64,000 nucleotides of DNA, from NCBI GenBank assembly GCA_028551475.1, contig CM052358.1:11453938-11517937 (forward strand). Direction: 5' to 3'. The position numbers and the translations under genes were made by a program. Below the pieces are notes generated by a model, which was not told the DNA's origin, did no database searches, and saw nothing but the letters and a program-made list of their open reading frames with translations. Origin of the DNA: Casuarina equisetifolia. Lineage: Eukaryota; Streptophyta; Magnoliopsida; Fagales; Casuarinaceae. Numbering within the stretch: position 1 is the stretch's first letter; each line of letters opens with the position of its first letter. Below, one piece after another: positions 36,640-48,192 of the stretch.

Positions 36640-38475
36640 TTTTTAATGTGTCGTGATTAGCAAAGCACATGAAACACTCACAAATGCATTACAGCTTCAT
36701 TCTTGGGACTATAAAAATCAATTGCTGCTTCACCATATCTTTTTTCGGAAAGATGGAGAAACAACTAGCAAGCCAACAAAAGAAAGAAAGGAGGTTAAAA
36801 GGAAATCTTGTGGTGTTTCCAGCTCTTGCGAGAGAATCCGGTGCGGAAAGCAAATAATCCAAGTATTTTTTGTTCACTGTTATGATCCAGGTGGGTTCGA
36901 AACTCCACATAAATTCAGGGGTTTCAAGGCAATTCAATAATTTACATCCTTACTGTCATAGTGGGGACATTATCAGCCATTCTGTTCGCACCTGACATTA
37001 CGTGCACAATAGATAAACAACGACCAATTTATGCCGACCTAATTTCTATGACCCATTAATGATATAAAAAAAGGCGTGGGCGCATTTTGAGTTGAAATCA
37101 ACACTTGAATTGAGCACACTGTTTGTTGAGCTGCTCTACCTAATCATGCAAGCGTTTAGATTGGTTGTTTTAATAAATACACGAACTCGTCGGTCGTCCT
37201 TTTTAATTCTATTTGTTGATTGAAAGTCTTGTGATTTAGAAGAGTAATTTCCTGCCCATCTTACCTTCTCTTGTTATTTTAACCTAAGAAGCCTTTGATA
37301 GAACTAATTGGCATGAAGAACGTATGGAAAAGTAGGATAAGTGCGTGCTTTAGAAAAAATGGCAAAAAGCTGGAAAGAAAAAGACAAGAAGAAAGACCAG
37401 GATGACGTGACGGGCTTTGGATTCTTGAAATGTGGGCCATGGTGGCTATGCTATGCGTGTTTAGGAAGTTTAGCTCACAAGAAGGAAAAGGAAAGGTCTT
37501 CAAATTTGTGAAATCGTCCAATTGTTGTAATCCTGTCCTATGTAGGGGTCATGTTAAAATTACAAGTGCCTTTCCAAGTTTGAGATGCGTCTTAAAGAAG
37601 TTTGGATATGCTTTCTAGAGAATCAAAAAAGATAAAGTTTTTGGTATGCCGGACAGCTGGTCCGGTCGTTGTCTGCCGAGTTTGGATTCCTTTTGGGGCG
37701 TTGAGCGGGCATTTTCAGGGTAAACTAAAGAAAAGTTGAAAGTCTAGGAAAAGCTAACGAAAGGACACAAAGATACCGTGTTCACGCACTCCGATTGGTT
37801 TAAACAAAGTAGAAAGATAAAGTAAACCAAGACTCGTTGCTCACGCCGTGGAAATAAATTAAGATAAATTTGAAGCACGGCAAAGCTAAAGAAAGAAAGA
37901 AGACTAAGACTGCTTATTTCTTTATCATAAAAAGTTAAGATTCCCTTACCCAACAAATTTAACTTGTTTGATGAGGTTTTCAAAAAATTTTGAATTTTTG
38001 AAGTGTTGGCGTCCACCGCCAAATATCAACGTCAGGCACTGGTGAAGCCGTTGCGGCTCTCTGCCCAATATTTCCTTGAACATTGAATGAATCCAAATGT
38101 TCTTGAATCAAAGCTATTCAAGAAACAATTTGAGTGAACACAGTAAGAAACAACCAAAAAAAAGTTTCAAAGTCTTCGAAAACGTTAAAGAAGGCAAAGA
38201 CTGGCGGACCAGACATGCTTTCACCGGCTCTCTGCTCTAGCTCTGATTGTTGTCTGCTAAGTTTTGATTCCTTTTGGTTCAGCGTAATGTGCGCTGCACA
38301 ACCAATGTGAACGCAAGCCCCGGTCACAATTTTCTATTCACTCGTACTTGTCTTAGCTTTTGCTCCTATAAATATACTCGCCTGGTTCTCTACGCTCTCA
38401 GAAAACCTACCCTCACCTCACCCTTCGATTTCTTCAAAAACTTCTCTTTATCGTTCTTTCCCTGACCGTCGAGGA
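36640..38475. other. Region upstream of the NBS-LRR pseudogene
   Basis: No gene is recognised. Two related strings, at about 37655-37700 and 38210-38285 (both with cggacca/ggtccgg, ttgttgtctgc and ttgattccttttgg), suggest a small diverged duplication. A B-box-like gggttcgaaactcc at about 36893 may be a SINE scrap. The right end, with tataaatatactcgcc near 38369, could have been the promoter of the former resistance gene. Confidence 0.4.
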
Positions 38476-40340
38476 ATGGTCGATGGGCTTCTCGTCAACA
38501 CTGCCGAGAGAATCATCGAGTCTGGGTTCGCTGGCTGCGGAAGGGACCAGACTACTTTGGGGGTTGAAGGCGAGGAACAGAAACAGGCAGCGAATCCCGC
38601 AGTTGGAGATTGGCTAGGAAAGCTAAACGATGTCATTGATTTCGTGGGAAAGAAGGTACGTGTATTCTGTTCCGAGTCAAGTCAGCTTGTCTATGGTTTT
38701 AAAATGGACGATAAGATTAAAGCGACCAGAAAGAGATTAGATGCCATTACGGCCGACAGGAGCTTCCTCTTAGAGGAGCGCCAGGTGGAGAAACGGGTAC
38801 GGGAGAGGGACAAGACTCATTCTTTTGTATGTGGGGAGTTTAGACCTAAGGATGATGAGGATGTTCTTGTAGAAGTTCTGATGGACTTGAACAATAAGGA
38901 GAATGTTTCAATCTCGCCTATGATCGTTGGTATAGGTGGATTAGGAAAGATTATATTAGCTCAGCTCATATTCAATGATGATGAAATTCAAGAAATGTAT
39001 GAGCTAAAAATATGGGTGTGTGTCTCTGATGCCAATAAAATGATAGATCACCTCTCATAAAAAATTAATGAAAGAAATTATTTACTTGTGTTGGATGATG
39101 TGTGGAATGAAGATCAACTTTTGAAATAAAAGGTAATAATATATTAATAACTACATGAAATAAAAGAGTTACAAGAATAATCCACACAATCTAACTATGT
39201 ATTATGTGGCCTTTAAAAATGGATGAGTAAAATATTGCACATATTGTAAAGATTGGAAAGGAGATCTTAAAAAAGTGTGCTAGTGTATTGTTAGCTAAGA
39301 GAATAGTGGGAAGGTTATTATACTTTTAAGAATTTGAAACAAAATGGTTGGGTTTTAGAGACAATGCACTCCTAAGATACTAAAATTTGTATTTTACCAA
39401 CATTAAAGCTAAGTTATGATAAACTTATCTCACATTTGAAACATTATTTTGCTTATTGTAGTTTATTTCCAAAAGACTATGATATGATGAGTTGAGAATG
39501 ATTAAACTTTGGATAGCACAAGGATTTGTAATATCGTTGTTAGAAAAACAATGCTTGGAAGATATTGGTGATGAGTATTTTATGGGTTTAGTTTGGAGAA
39601 CACCTTTTCAAGGAACTAAGATGGATAGGTTTGGTGGGGTAATCACATGTGAAATACATGAGTTCATGCATGATCTTACTATATCAGTACTAAAGATTGT
39701 TGACTACCACATAAGATCATAAGAAGAGAATTATTGATGAGAACACTTGTTATGTATTACTTAGGGATGACTTAAATGAGCTAGTTCTATTGTATCAAGA
39801 ACGTATACGAACATTGCTTTGTTTTAGTTTCTTCAACTCTAAAGTTCAGAGTGATTGCAAAGCAATTTGTTCAAGTTTCAAGTACTTGTGTGTGTTGAAT
39901 ACAACATCTCACAATGCTTAAAACACCTAGAACTTCATTATTGCTTCAAGCTCGAGCTAGGCAATATTGAGGATGAGATATAACAGTAAGGCTCTATTGA
40001 GCCTTTTCTCTTTCGAGTTTACATATCGTCCGAAATTGGTGTCTCTCACACTAGGGCTTCAACTTGCTAGCATCCTACAAAAGCTAGAGGTTCAGATTGT
40101 GAAAGCTTGGTAGCCATATCTGGTGCTTGAAATTGCTAAATGCTTTGGTTTGACTTCAATGCCTGATGGAATGTATAAGTTATCATCTCTCGAAAGGTTA
40201 AAGATTGAGAAGTGCCCCATTTTATTGCAAATACGCAAGTTCAGAGTGATGGGAAGATTGGCCTACGATTGCTCATGTGCTAGAGTCACACTTGGCTTTG
40301 CCTCAATACACAAAAAATTCAGACACCCATGCATCTTCCA
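38476..40340 (+). pseudogene. CC-NBS-LRR (CNL) disease-resistance gene relic
   Basis: CNL landmarks appear in order but broken by stops, frameshifts and deletions. 38476-39057 is an open 194-codon piece: an N-terminus like MVDGLL.NTAERIIES, a shortened coiled-coil part, VYGFKMDDKIKATRKRLD, then the P-loop GIGGLGKIILAQ (38929-38970), in which the usual Thr after Lys is Ile, and WVCVSD. After a stop, NYLLVLDDVWNED (kinase-2) follows at 39076, closer than in intact genes, so about 50 residues are lost. 39243-39327 gives IGKEILKKCASVLLA (GLPL region), 39402-39489 [20 protein letters not shown] then LFPKDYDM, 39492 onward the winged-helix part with EFMHDL (MHD-type motif), and 40120-40230 the last leucine-rich repeats (LTSMPDGMYKLSSLERLKI). 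A C-terminal EDWPTIAHV can be read in a shifted frame near 40255. Such proteins are intracellular immune receptors; this copy cannot make a full one. Confidence 0.85.
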
Positions 40341-43300
40341 CTCGTTTGGGTACATTACTCACCATATTGTCTCAATCCTTTTTGAAAATTGAAGTTCCTA
40401 CCTTCTTCATTTTCATTTTCTTCAATTTTCTTTCTCACTAATTTTTGGCTGTTAATTTTAGATTTAGAACTAGGATCACCAGTTGAAGGATTGAGAGGAC
40501 AAGGGACGGAGATTTAAAGCTTTTTCAAATATCTGGGGCACTACAATCATTGTAACCAGTGATAACTTTGTTGGTGAGTATATCTTTTCTTGTTTTCTTT
40601 CCTCTCCTATTTATAGAAATTTCATTACACACATGAATCTTCACAAGCTAGAAGAAACACTAAGTAGACTACTGTTTCTTGTATGGTTCTTGTCAAAACG
40701 TTGATGAGGTGATTTACTTGGGTGCTTTATACCCCATTGTGTAAACAGAGTGAAAAGTGGCACTTGCTGAGACTAGATTATATATTGCGGGGAAGGTCAA
40801 ATCTAGCAAATAAATTGCATGAATTAGCTTGTTTGCAGATGTTCATTTGGTTCAATTCGTAATATTCTATACTTAGTGTAGTGTGAAATAAAGAGTAACA
40901 ATTTATTATATTGGTCAAACCCTTTAGTGTTTGAAAATGCATAACAATTGGGATGCAATTCGCTTTATGTTCCAATTTGACTGGATGAAATCTCAGAATT
41001 TATGGTAGCATACTTCAATTATGTATCAATTATTATATGCTAGGTTGGCTTAGTTAAAGACCATTAAGTTTCATGCTCAAGAGCTCTTCATTTTTCAGGT
41101 GGATTATTTTTGGCTCCTCTTGATCAAAATTTGTTCAAGATCTCTAGATATAAGTGACTTATGTTTCACTTCTGCAGATGCTGTACCACACTAACCATTC
41201 TATACAACAAATCTAAAGATCCATTTACGACTATACCCAGCATTATTGATACTAGTGAAAGCCTTTATCCAGCGAAGCTATTCTTTCTATGGATATTAAC
41301 AACACCAAATCATTCCTTTCTTGCTTTGGTATACTTTAAGACTATGAAGCTTGTAGTTTATGCTTCTCCCACTAGATACTACCTCTAGTTACAATGATGT
41401 ATTTTCTTTTTAACATATTTAGTTGTGATTTTGTGCTTAACAAGTTAATCTAGAAGTTGCTTCCATAGTTTAGTGTTGTTGATTTATTATAGAGCTGCCA
41501 TCATTGCTGTTATCGTTGTTTACCTAGAAATTTGCATTATTTTCTGAGGATTGGATGATAAAAAAGGTTGAATGAAGGCCATCCGTTAGGAGACTGGGTT
41601 TAAATACATATGATTTTAGAAATTGAAAGTTAAAGTATATTCAAACTTGATACTAGAGAATGTAAAAATCGTTTGAATTTTTACTTAAATGAGTATACTT
41701 GCTATAGGCCAAAGGAAAAAAAATTATCTGATTAAGAATCTTGTTTTATTTTTTTATTTTTTCTCATTTATGAAAAGCATTGCGGCTGGTAGTGAGTCAA
41801 CTTTAGCTTAGGATTACTTAAATCCCAACATCGGAGTTATCTTAGGAGGACTCAAAAATGCATAGTTCATACAATTCCATAGATATTGCTTTCTTATTTT
41901 CTGTAATCCAATACCAATCCAGGTGTGTTTAAATGGTTCCGTTGCATTTCAGGTGTGGATATTAGGTGAAATTAAGTGCTGGAACATACAGAAGTACTTT
42001 TCTCAAAGCAGGCTGGTGCTTTAGGTAAGCAGTCACTCGTCAACAATTAGTGATGTAAACTATTTTGTGTTTGTGGGTGAAGCAAGATGTCTTCACTTCT
42101 CTTGGATATCAAAAAATTGTTCCAAGATGCTACTTATGTTCTTTATTTAAATCGGTTTTACTTTTCGTTATGGCTTCTGTATTGGCACTTCAAAGATGCA
42201 GCCTGATCTCAATTATAACTTTTATTTCAGGTCCTAACTTTTCAACTCTACCCGTCAGCAGCGGATTTGATTAGTGGGAACATCTTAGAAAGAATCTGAC
42301 TGCTTGAAGTGAGACATCGAATTTGGTAAAGCTATGGGAGAAGCTTTTGGCTGGTTTGAGGTTTCTCTTCTAAAGATCCTCATTCCTAGTTACAGCTAGA
42401 TGATTCCCATTCTGCAGCGTACCATGAGGACCTGATGCCCATAACTAATAACTTTATGTAACTACGATACAATATAAATTCAATACATATTTCTGCAACT
42501 AGTGACTTTGCAGATGGATTGATCCTTGCAAGATTTGTTAAGGGAGCTTTAGTTTCATTTCCATCAATGAAATGTACTTTTCCTGTTTTATTCCTGAACC
42601 ACTGCTAGCCGTATTTTGTTGTATCAATACCATCTGCATCCTCAATTCTGCACGCGACAGGCAATGGTGTTTTCACCTGGTGTAAGAGTGTGGAATTCTA
42701 TTACTTAGCATTTCCATAAAGTAAGAGTGGGGAAGAAACTCTTGAACACTGCTGAATTAGTAAGCTATTAACAGAACTTTGTAAATTGATTTTTTTTTTG
42801 TTTTTTTGTTTTGTTTGTTGTTTTATGGCCACAAGAATTGAAACCTAGATCCCGACAATCTCAGCCCGTATAGGTGCCACAATTAATTGCCTCATTGCAA
42901 GGCATGTGTAAAAAACCAATTTACTTCTTGAAATTGATATGTAAGAAGGGGGTCTATTTTTAATCTTTCCACGGAAGATGTGGTATCTTTGCCTATGTTC
43001 CACTTAAAAATGTAAGCAGAATTGTAAAAAGTGATACACGAAAAACTTGATAGATAAAAATGTGGGTTAAATGTTTTCATCAACAGGGAGAAAGATCGAA
43101 AGGAAATTGGCACTACTATTAGATCCAAGAATCATAACATTATGTACATTAGAACTTGATCAAAGTCTCCATCATCAACGCATAGAATCTGGGTTTAACA
43201 ACACTGTCAATGTCCTCCTGACGGTCGATTAGACATGTAAGGAACTAGTAAATGGGATGGTGATCTAAACTAGAATTAAATAAATACCATGCTAAGACGA

Positions 43301-43489
43301 TTGCAAAGATATTGTTTATGAAAAATATTGTAGAGAAAGCCTTTGTATACAACAACAAAGACAAGGACCCAATGAGAACGAACGAAAATTCTAAAATTTG
43401 GTAAAACATGAATGTATGTGTAGGTGTTCAAGTTGTCATTATAAGTTATAAAGAATATACGGTACAAAAGTGAATATAAATAGAAGAGA
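40341..43489. other. Intergenic DNA after the NBS-LRR relic
   Basis: AT-rich with several short open frames and no recognisable family. The first part may be former 3' untranslated region and introns of the resistance gene. A minus-strand B-box-like ggtttcaattc (about 42835-42845) followed on that strand by an A-rich tail (the T-rich run at 42791-42822 on plus) may be the end of a SINE. Confidence 0.4.
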
Positions 43490-44160
43490 TCTCTCATTTG
43501 GAGGGCATCGTCCCTTTACCCACTTCAACCTAGTTTCTCATAGCTCTTACAACTTTTGTTGTGTAAACCACTTATCTTTGTAAAAACCTCCCTCTTGTAA
43601 AAAGTTTCTAAGTTTCCACTATATAATTAGCATGATACTATAATTGATACTAAAGCCCTGTCAAGAGTTTTGATCCTATCTTTGTAAATTAAGGTACACT
43701 TATAATATATCAGTATTTTTAAAGTTATTTCTATCTATTTGTTGTTACTTTATATTGTTTCATTTCTAACTGTTGAAAAATCTATATATTTATGTTGCTC
43801 TAAAGCTTATATCTTCCTATTAGCCTTTAAGCTTGTGTGTGATGTGTTTGGAATTAAAGTTTTAGGCACCAAAAAGCACATAGACGATTTTAAGTACCAT
43901 TAACAACTTATTTCTAGCTATTGAAAAGCCCATATATTTGTGTTGCTATAAAGCATATATCTTCCTATTAGCCTTTAAGCTTGTGTGTGATGTGTTTGGC
44001 ATTAAGGAAACTTTGGTTTTAGGCACCAAAAAGCACATAGACTGTTTTAGGTATCATTAACAATCTAGAATGGCATCCCTAAGTAATGGAAAAATAGATC
44101 GGAAGCTTCCGCAAGTTTTTAGCAAGTCAATTTAGAATGTCTTAGTGAATGGAGCAACAA
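43490..44160 (+). mobile_element. Copia-like LTR end, primer-binding site and leader (fragment)
   Basis: The string TTGATACTAAAGCC at 43644-43657 resembles the Copia primer-binding site TTGGTATCAGAGCC, complementary to initiator tRNA-Met (10 of 14 alike). Before it, 43490-43640 has the CT-rich, AT-ending look of an LTR. After it come a leader with a 148-bp tandem duplication and, at 44070, an ATGGC start that could be a gag beginning, lost within 100 bases. The next piece of Copia DNA is on the opposite strand. Confidence 0.4.
43770..44065 (+). repeat. 148-bp tandem duplication
   Basis: Two adjacent units begin at 43770 and 43918, each with ttgaaaa, atatcttcctattagccttt, aagcttgtgtgtgatgtgtt and ggcaccaaaaagcacataga. 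The second unit has a few extra bases (ggaaactttgg). They differ at about one base in ten. Confidence 0.85.
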
Positions 44161-44180
44161 GTCATTCATGTTTGATGTGG

Positions 44181-45054
44181 TCACTGTTGTACCCTAAGTA
44201 TATGCAAGGCAGAGAGCACTTCACAAGCTTGTTGGCAGAATAAGCCTACAGGTAGGGGAAGCACCACACAAGGATGGGAAGTCCATAAACACCTACCAGG
44301 GCAAGAGTGATTATTAACAAAAATGGCATAATAAAAGAAGCCTTGAAATGACAAAATAGGAGAGGGAACCCAAAGATCTTTGTGGATCTTTTCAAAGGGT
44401 TTGGAACATTTACTGTTAGATAATTGAAAGGGAAGCCGCACGCTCTTACTAAGATGGCATGGGTTATAAAAGATTTTATTACTACTAGAAATATAAATCT
44501 TATTTTGTTCAACAAAGTGCTTAAAACAGAATCACATGGTTGTCCAAGTTGTTGATGCCATGTAGATAAATCAACCCACCATTATCTGGAAGAGAAGGGT
44601 GCATAAGACTAGAATTCAGGTAGCACATAGAGACAATGACATTTAATTCCCTTTGCCAAAGTGCGATGGATCCTTGAATCCTTTATCCAAAAATACCATA
44701 AGTTGAAAACGAAGTAATGTGAAAAATATTTTGTTAAATGGGAAATTAAAAGAAGGTTCTGTGATGGATTCTCGAATCCTTTATCCAAAAAATTCCATGA
44801 GTTGAAAACTAAGTAATAGGAAAATTCTTTTGTTAAATGGGAGACTAAAAGAAGGTTCTGTGTAACTTTTGGTGTAACCAAAACAAAACATAAAGGAACT
44901 TGTGTATGTGGTAGTACCCTTGTTCCGGTTGAGTAATTGGTATGTGAGCACCATTGCCTATAAGGATGGTGTTAGGACTTGTATAGGGAGCAAAGTTGAG
45001 AAGCTTACTCACAGATGAACAACGTGAGTGTTGGTTCCAGAGTAAGGCACCCAT
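44181..45054 (-). mobile_element. Copia pol fragment A: protease to integrase start, frameshifted
   Basis: Reading the minus strand from 45054 down: a protease-side stretch (SKLLNFAPYTSPNTILIGNG, AHIPITQ), then in another frame QNLLLVSHLTKEFSYYLVFN, a Cys/His-region scrap with NKIRF, and VRLPFQLSNSKCSKPFEKIH followed by KDLWVPSPILS (Copia integrase start, usual form ...PFELIHSDLWGP). At least three frame changes and an internal tandem duplication are present, so it is dead. The same segment occurs on the opposite strand at 45803-46480. Confidence 0.75.
44662..44859 (-). repeat. 99-bp in-frame tandem duplication within Copia fragment A
   Basis: Units 44662-44760 and 44761-44859 are near-identical; 99 bases equal 33 codons, so the peptide repeats (NLLLVSHLTKEFSYY and NLLLISHLTKYFSHY). 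The plus-strand fragment B has this segment once, so the duplication is specific to fragment A. Confidence 0.85.
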
Positions 45055-45802
45055 TTGCGAAACGCTTGTTAAGGTTTATAGATATGAAGGGCGGTTGGAG
45101 CTTGAGGAATGTCTGTTGATTGTAATGAGTGATCAAGTTGCTAAAAACACTACATGGCCGAGCATCCCTTCTTTTTATTTCTCCTGCAATAGGTGACGAC
45201 TTTAGGTGACCTTTTTTTAAAACTTTTCCTAGCCATCTTTTTCAACGAATTTTTTAAGTAAAACGGAGAGAATTTTATCAGCAAAAGAGTGAGGTGACTT
45301 TGCATTATAGATGTCGCTTGCTTCCCTCTTTTGATGATGATTGAAGGGATATGTTACCTTGTCTGTGATACGTGGAATCGAGTTATGGATTGATGTTTCC
45401 ATCTCGTTCCTTGTCTATTTGATCTAGGTATGTAGGCTTTTGACTCTCTAAATAGTAGTTGAGGAAAACTTGGGGGAAGTGCACAGGAAATGATTTGTTG
45501 ACTTCTTATGTTTTAAGATATTGTGTTCTATCTTGTTTATTTACATCCCTATGAGATTTTGGAAAGTTAAATGGATGTATAGAATTTTCTCAAGCTTGGG
45601 TTAATGATGGTGAATATGGTGCCAACTTTCTCCCTCTTCCCCTGCTTCCATTTTTTATGACAATAAGAGCAATATGTAGAATTTGTTAATGATAATAAGC
45701 TAGACAATGTTTGTTATGGTTTGATCACACATTATAATAAATACACATTCCGGAAGCTTTAACTATCTTTCATATCAGTGAACCTCAATAGGAGTTTGAC
45801 GA
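45055..45802. other. Spacer between the two opposed Copia fragments
   Basis: AT-rich DNA separating fragments A and B, which start from here in opposite directions. No gene or element end recognised. Confidence 0.4.
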
Positions 45803-46480
45803 ATGGGTGCAGGTTTTGGAGCCAACGCTCACGTTGCTTCATCTATGGGTAAGCTACTCATCTCTACTCCTTATACTGGTCTTGATTGGCTTATAGACAA
45901 TTATGCTCACATGTCAACTACTCACCCTGGAATAAAGGTCCTACCCTATACACAAGTTCCTTTACATTTTATTTTGGTTGCACCAAAGGTTAAACAAAAC
46001 CTTCTTTTAGTCTCTCGTCTAATAGAAGACTTTTCCTATTACTTTGTTTTTAACTCATGGTATTTTTAGATAAAGGATTTGAGGATCCATCTCACTTTGG
46101 CTAAGGGAATTAGATGTCATGCTCTTCGTGTGCACTCATTTTCCAGACAACAAGAAGTTGATTTATCTACATGGCATCAACAACTTGGACACCCATGTGA
46201 TTTTGTTTTAAGTACTTTATTAAAGCAAAATAAGATTTCTATTTCTAGTTGGAATAAAACCTTAAAATGGCATGCGGGTTCTTTTTCAATTATTTGGGGT
46301 CCTTATCTTGTTATTTCATTTTAACGCTTCTATTTTTATGCCATTTTTGTTGACAATCACTCTCGTCGAGCTAGGTATTTGTGGACTTTCCATCCTTAAA
46401 AAGATGGTGAAGATGGGGTTGAAGCTCATACTTTGTCTTTTAAGCAAAGAGGTCAGAGAAGGACTTTCAAAATTTCAGTA
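45803..46480 (+). mobile_element. Copia pol fragment B: protease to integrase start, opposite strand to A
   Basis: The plus strand reads NAHVASSMGKLLISTPYTGL, APKVKQNLLLVSRLIEDFSY, then after a stop TLAKGIRCHALRVHS, the gag-pre-integrase motif LSTWHQQLGHPCDFVLSTLL, and in shifted frames YAIFVDNHSRRARYLWTFHP and LSFKQRG. It covers the same part of Copia pol as fragment A and is similar to it, but keeps the pre-integrase HxLGHP region better. Together the two form a head-to-head inverted pair about 750 bp apart. Confidence 0.75.
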
Positions 46481-46559
46481 AAGAGTTCCAGTTCATAAAC
46501 ATGCCTAGGGATTTCTTCAGATAAACAACTGAGAATCCAAGAATGAACAAGATTGTGTT

Positions 46560-47700
46560 ACGGGTTGCTTGTGTTTATAGGTTGTTTGTATTTATATTAT
46601 GTTTAGGCAAGGCCTTGGTAAAGAGATCTACCAATTGGTCTTGAACTTTGCAGTACTTTATGCTAATTTCTCCTCACTCAATTGCTTCTTTGAAAAAATG
46701 GATGTTAATGGCAATATGCTTTGTTTTCCTATGATAAATTTAATTTTTTGCTATGTTGATAACGGACTTGTCACACATAATGGCACTAACTTCTTCTTGT
46801 TTTGCTCCCAACTCTACCAATATTCTCCTTAGTCATACGCACGGGCTTGAGGTGACTAAAGTTGTTGAGTATTCTTCTTCTGCTGTAGAGAGTGCCATGT
46901 TGTCTTGCTTCTTAGAGCTCCAAGAGAATAAAGCAGAGCTAAGAGTGAAAATGTACCCAAATTTGCTTCTTGAGTCTTGTGTACAACTAACAAATCACTA
47001 TGTGAGTAGCCTACCAACTTGAAATTCTCATTGGTTTCAAACAAAAGACCATGCTGTAGGGTTCCTCGTACATATCTTAGTATTTGCTTGGCCTTGTTGA
47101 AATGTATTTGGTAGTTTGTTGCATAAATCTTGATAAAAGATTAGCAACAAACAACAAATCTAGTTATGTGGAGTTAAGTACAATAAACTGTCAATTAGAC
47201 TTCCAAATGACTTCTTATCCATACAAGTAGATCCATCTTCAATAGACAGTTTCCCATTAAACACTAGATTACTAACAGCATTACAAGATCCTTTTTTAAA
47301 TAAGGATCTTGTAAATCCATATTAATAATAAAATTTCTTCCTTTTGCCTATTGAGCTTCCAAACCCAGAAAATAATTCATTAGGCTTAAGTCATCCATCT
47401 CAAACTCATTCATCATGTCATGCTTGAACTTTTAAGAAAATTTTTTTATTACCACCAATAAAAATCAAGTCAACTATAAACATAGATACTACCATAAAAT
47501 TACTACCTATTTTTTTTGCGAATAAGGTTGGTTTGCTTGGAATCCAAGTAAAACCTTTATCTAGGAGGTAATTACTAATCCAACTTCTTTATATGGGTTA
47601 AAACTAATTTAAAATTAACTCGCTGTCGTTATAAGAACACATCCAATGCATTTGTGAAGCATTGTTACAATACCTTACCGTTGATAGATAATTGTGCACG
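46560..47700 (-). mobile_element. Copia pol fragment C: reverse transcriptase and RNase H end
   Basis: Minus strand, in order: a decayed catalytic strand FIVDLIFIGGNKKIF (about 47440-47490, usual form YVDDIIF), HDMMNEFEMDDLSLMNYFLG (about 47385-47440), KKSFGSLIDSLLYLT (about 47175-47220), KAKQILRYVRGTLQHGLLFE (about 47045-47100), FKLVGYSHSD (about 47005-47035) and YCKVQDQLVDLFTKALPKHN (about 46595-46655), the normal end of Copia pol. Stops and frameshifts break it throughout. It points the opposite way to fragment B. Confidence 0.8.
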
Positions 47701-48192
47701 ATTTAATAGGCCTATTTTTGTAGCTCTCATCATATCCTGAAGCTGGTTGACTCTCAATTGATTACAAAGTGAAGCAAAAGACTATTTTTGGCTCTTTGCG
47801 CCACTTACTTCAATGGTAAAAAGAAAGTACCTTATATCCAAATGCAAAAACATAAAATAGAGAGTAATAAGATAATAAGTGTGGGAAGTAAAACTTAGTT
47901 GTAATTGTTGGTGTTGTCTAGTATCTTGAAAATTTTGGTCTTGAAGTTAACAACGTAATGTTTAATCCATCAAACTGGAACTAGATATATAAACCAATTT
48001 GAAGTCATCATTGTAGGAAGGTATTGGAACAAAAAGGTCCAAATCTAGTGAAATACATTAAAAAATGGAGGAGAATAAAAGAACAATAATGTTTTATATA
48101 TGGAATGCTTCAAACATTTATTTGGTAGTCTTCAAATGTTTTTAACTATTTAGCTATGTAAAATCCAGTACAACCATCAGAGACAAAAAATT
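47701..48192. other. Short spacer before the transporter gene
   Basis: AT-rich; includes the 3' end of the minus-strand transporter gene and perhaps more decayed Copia sequence. No gene seen. Confidence 0.4.
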
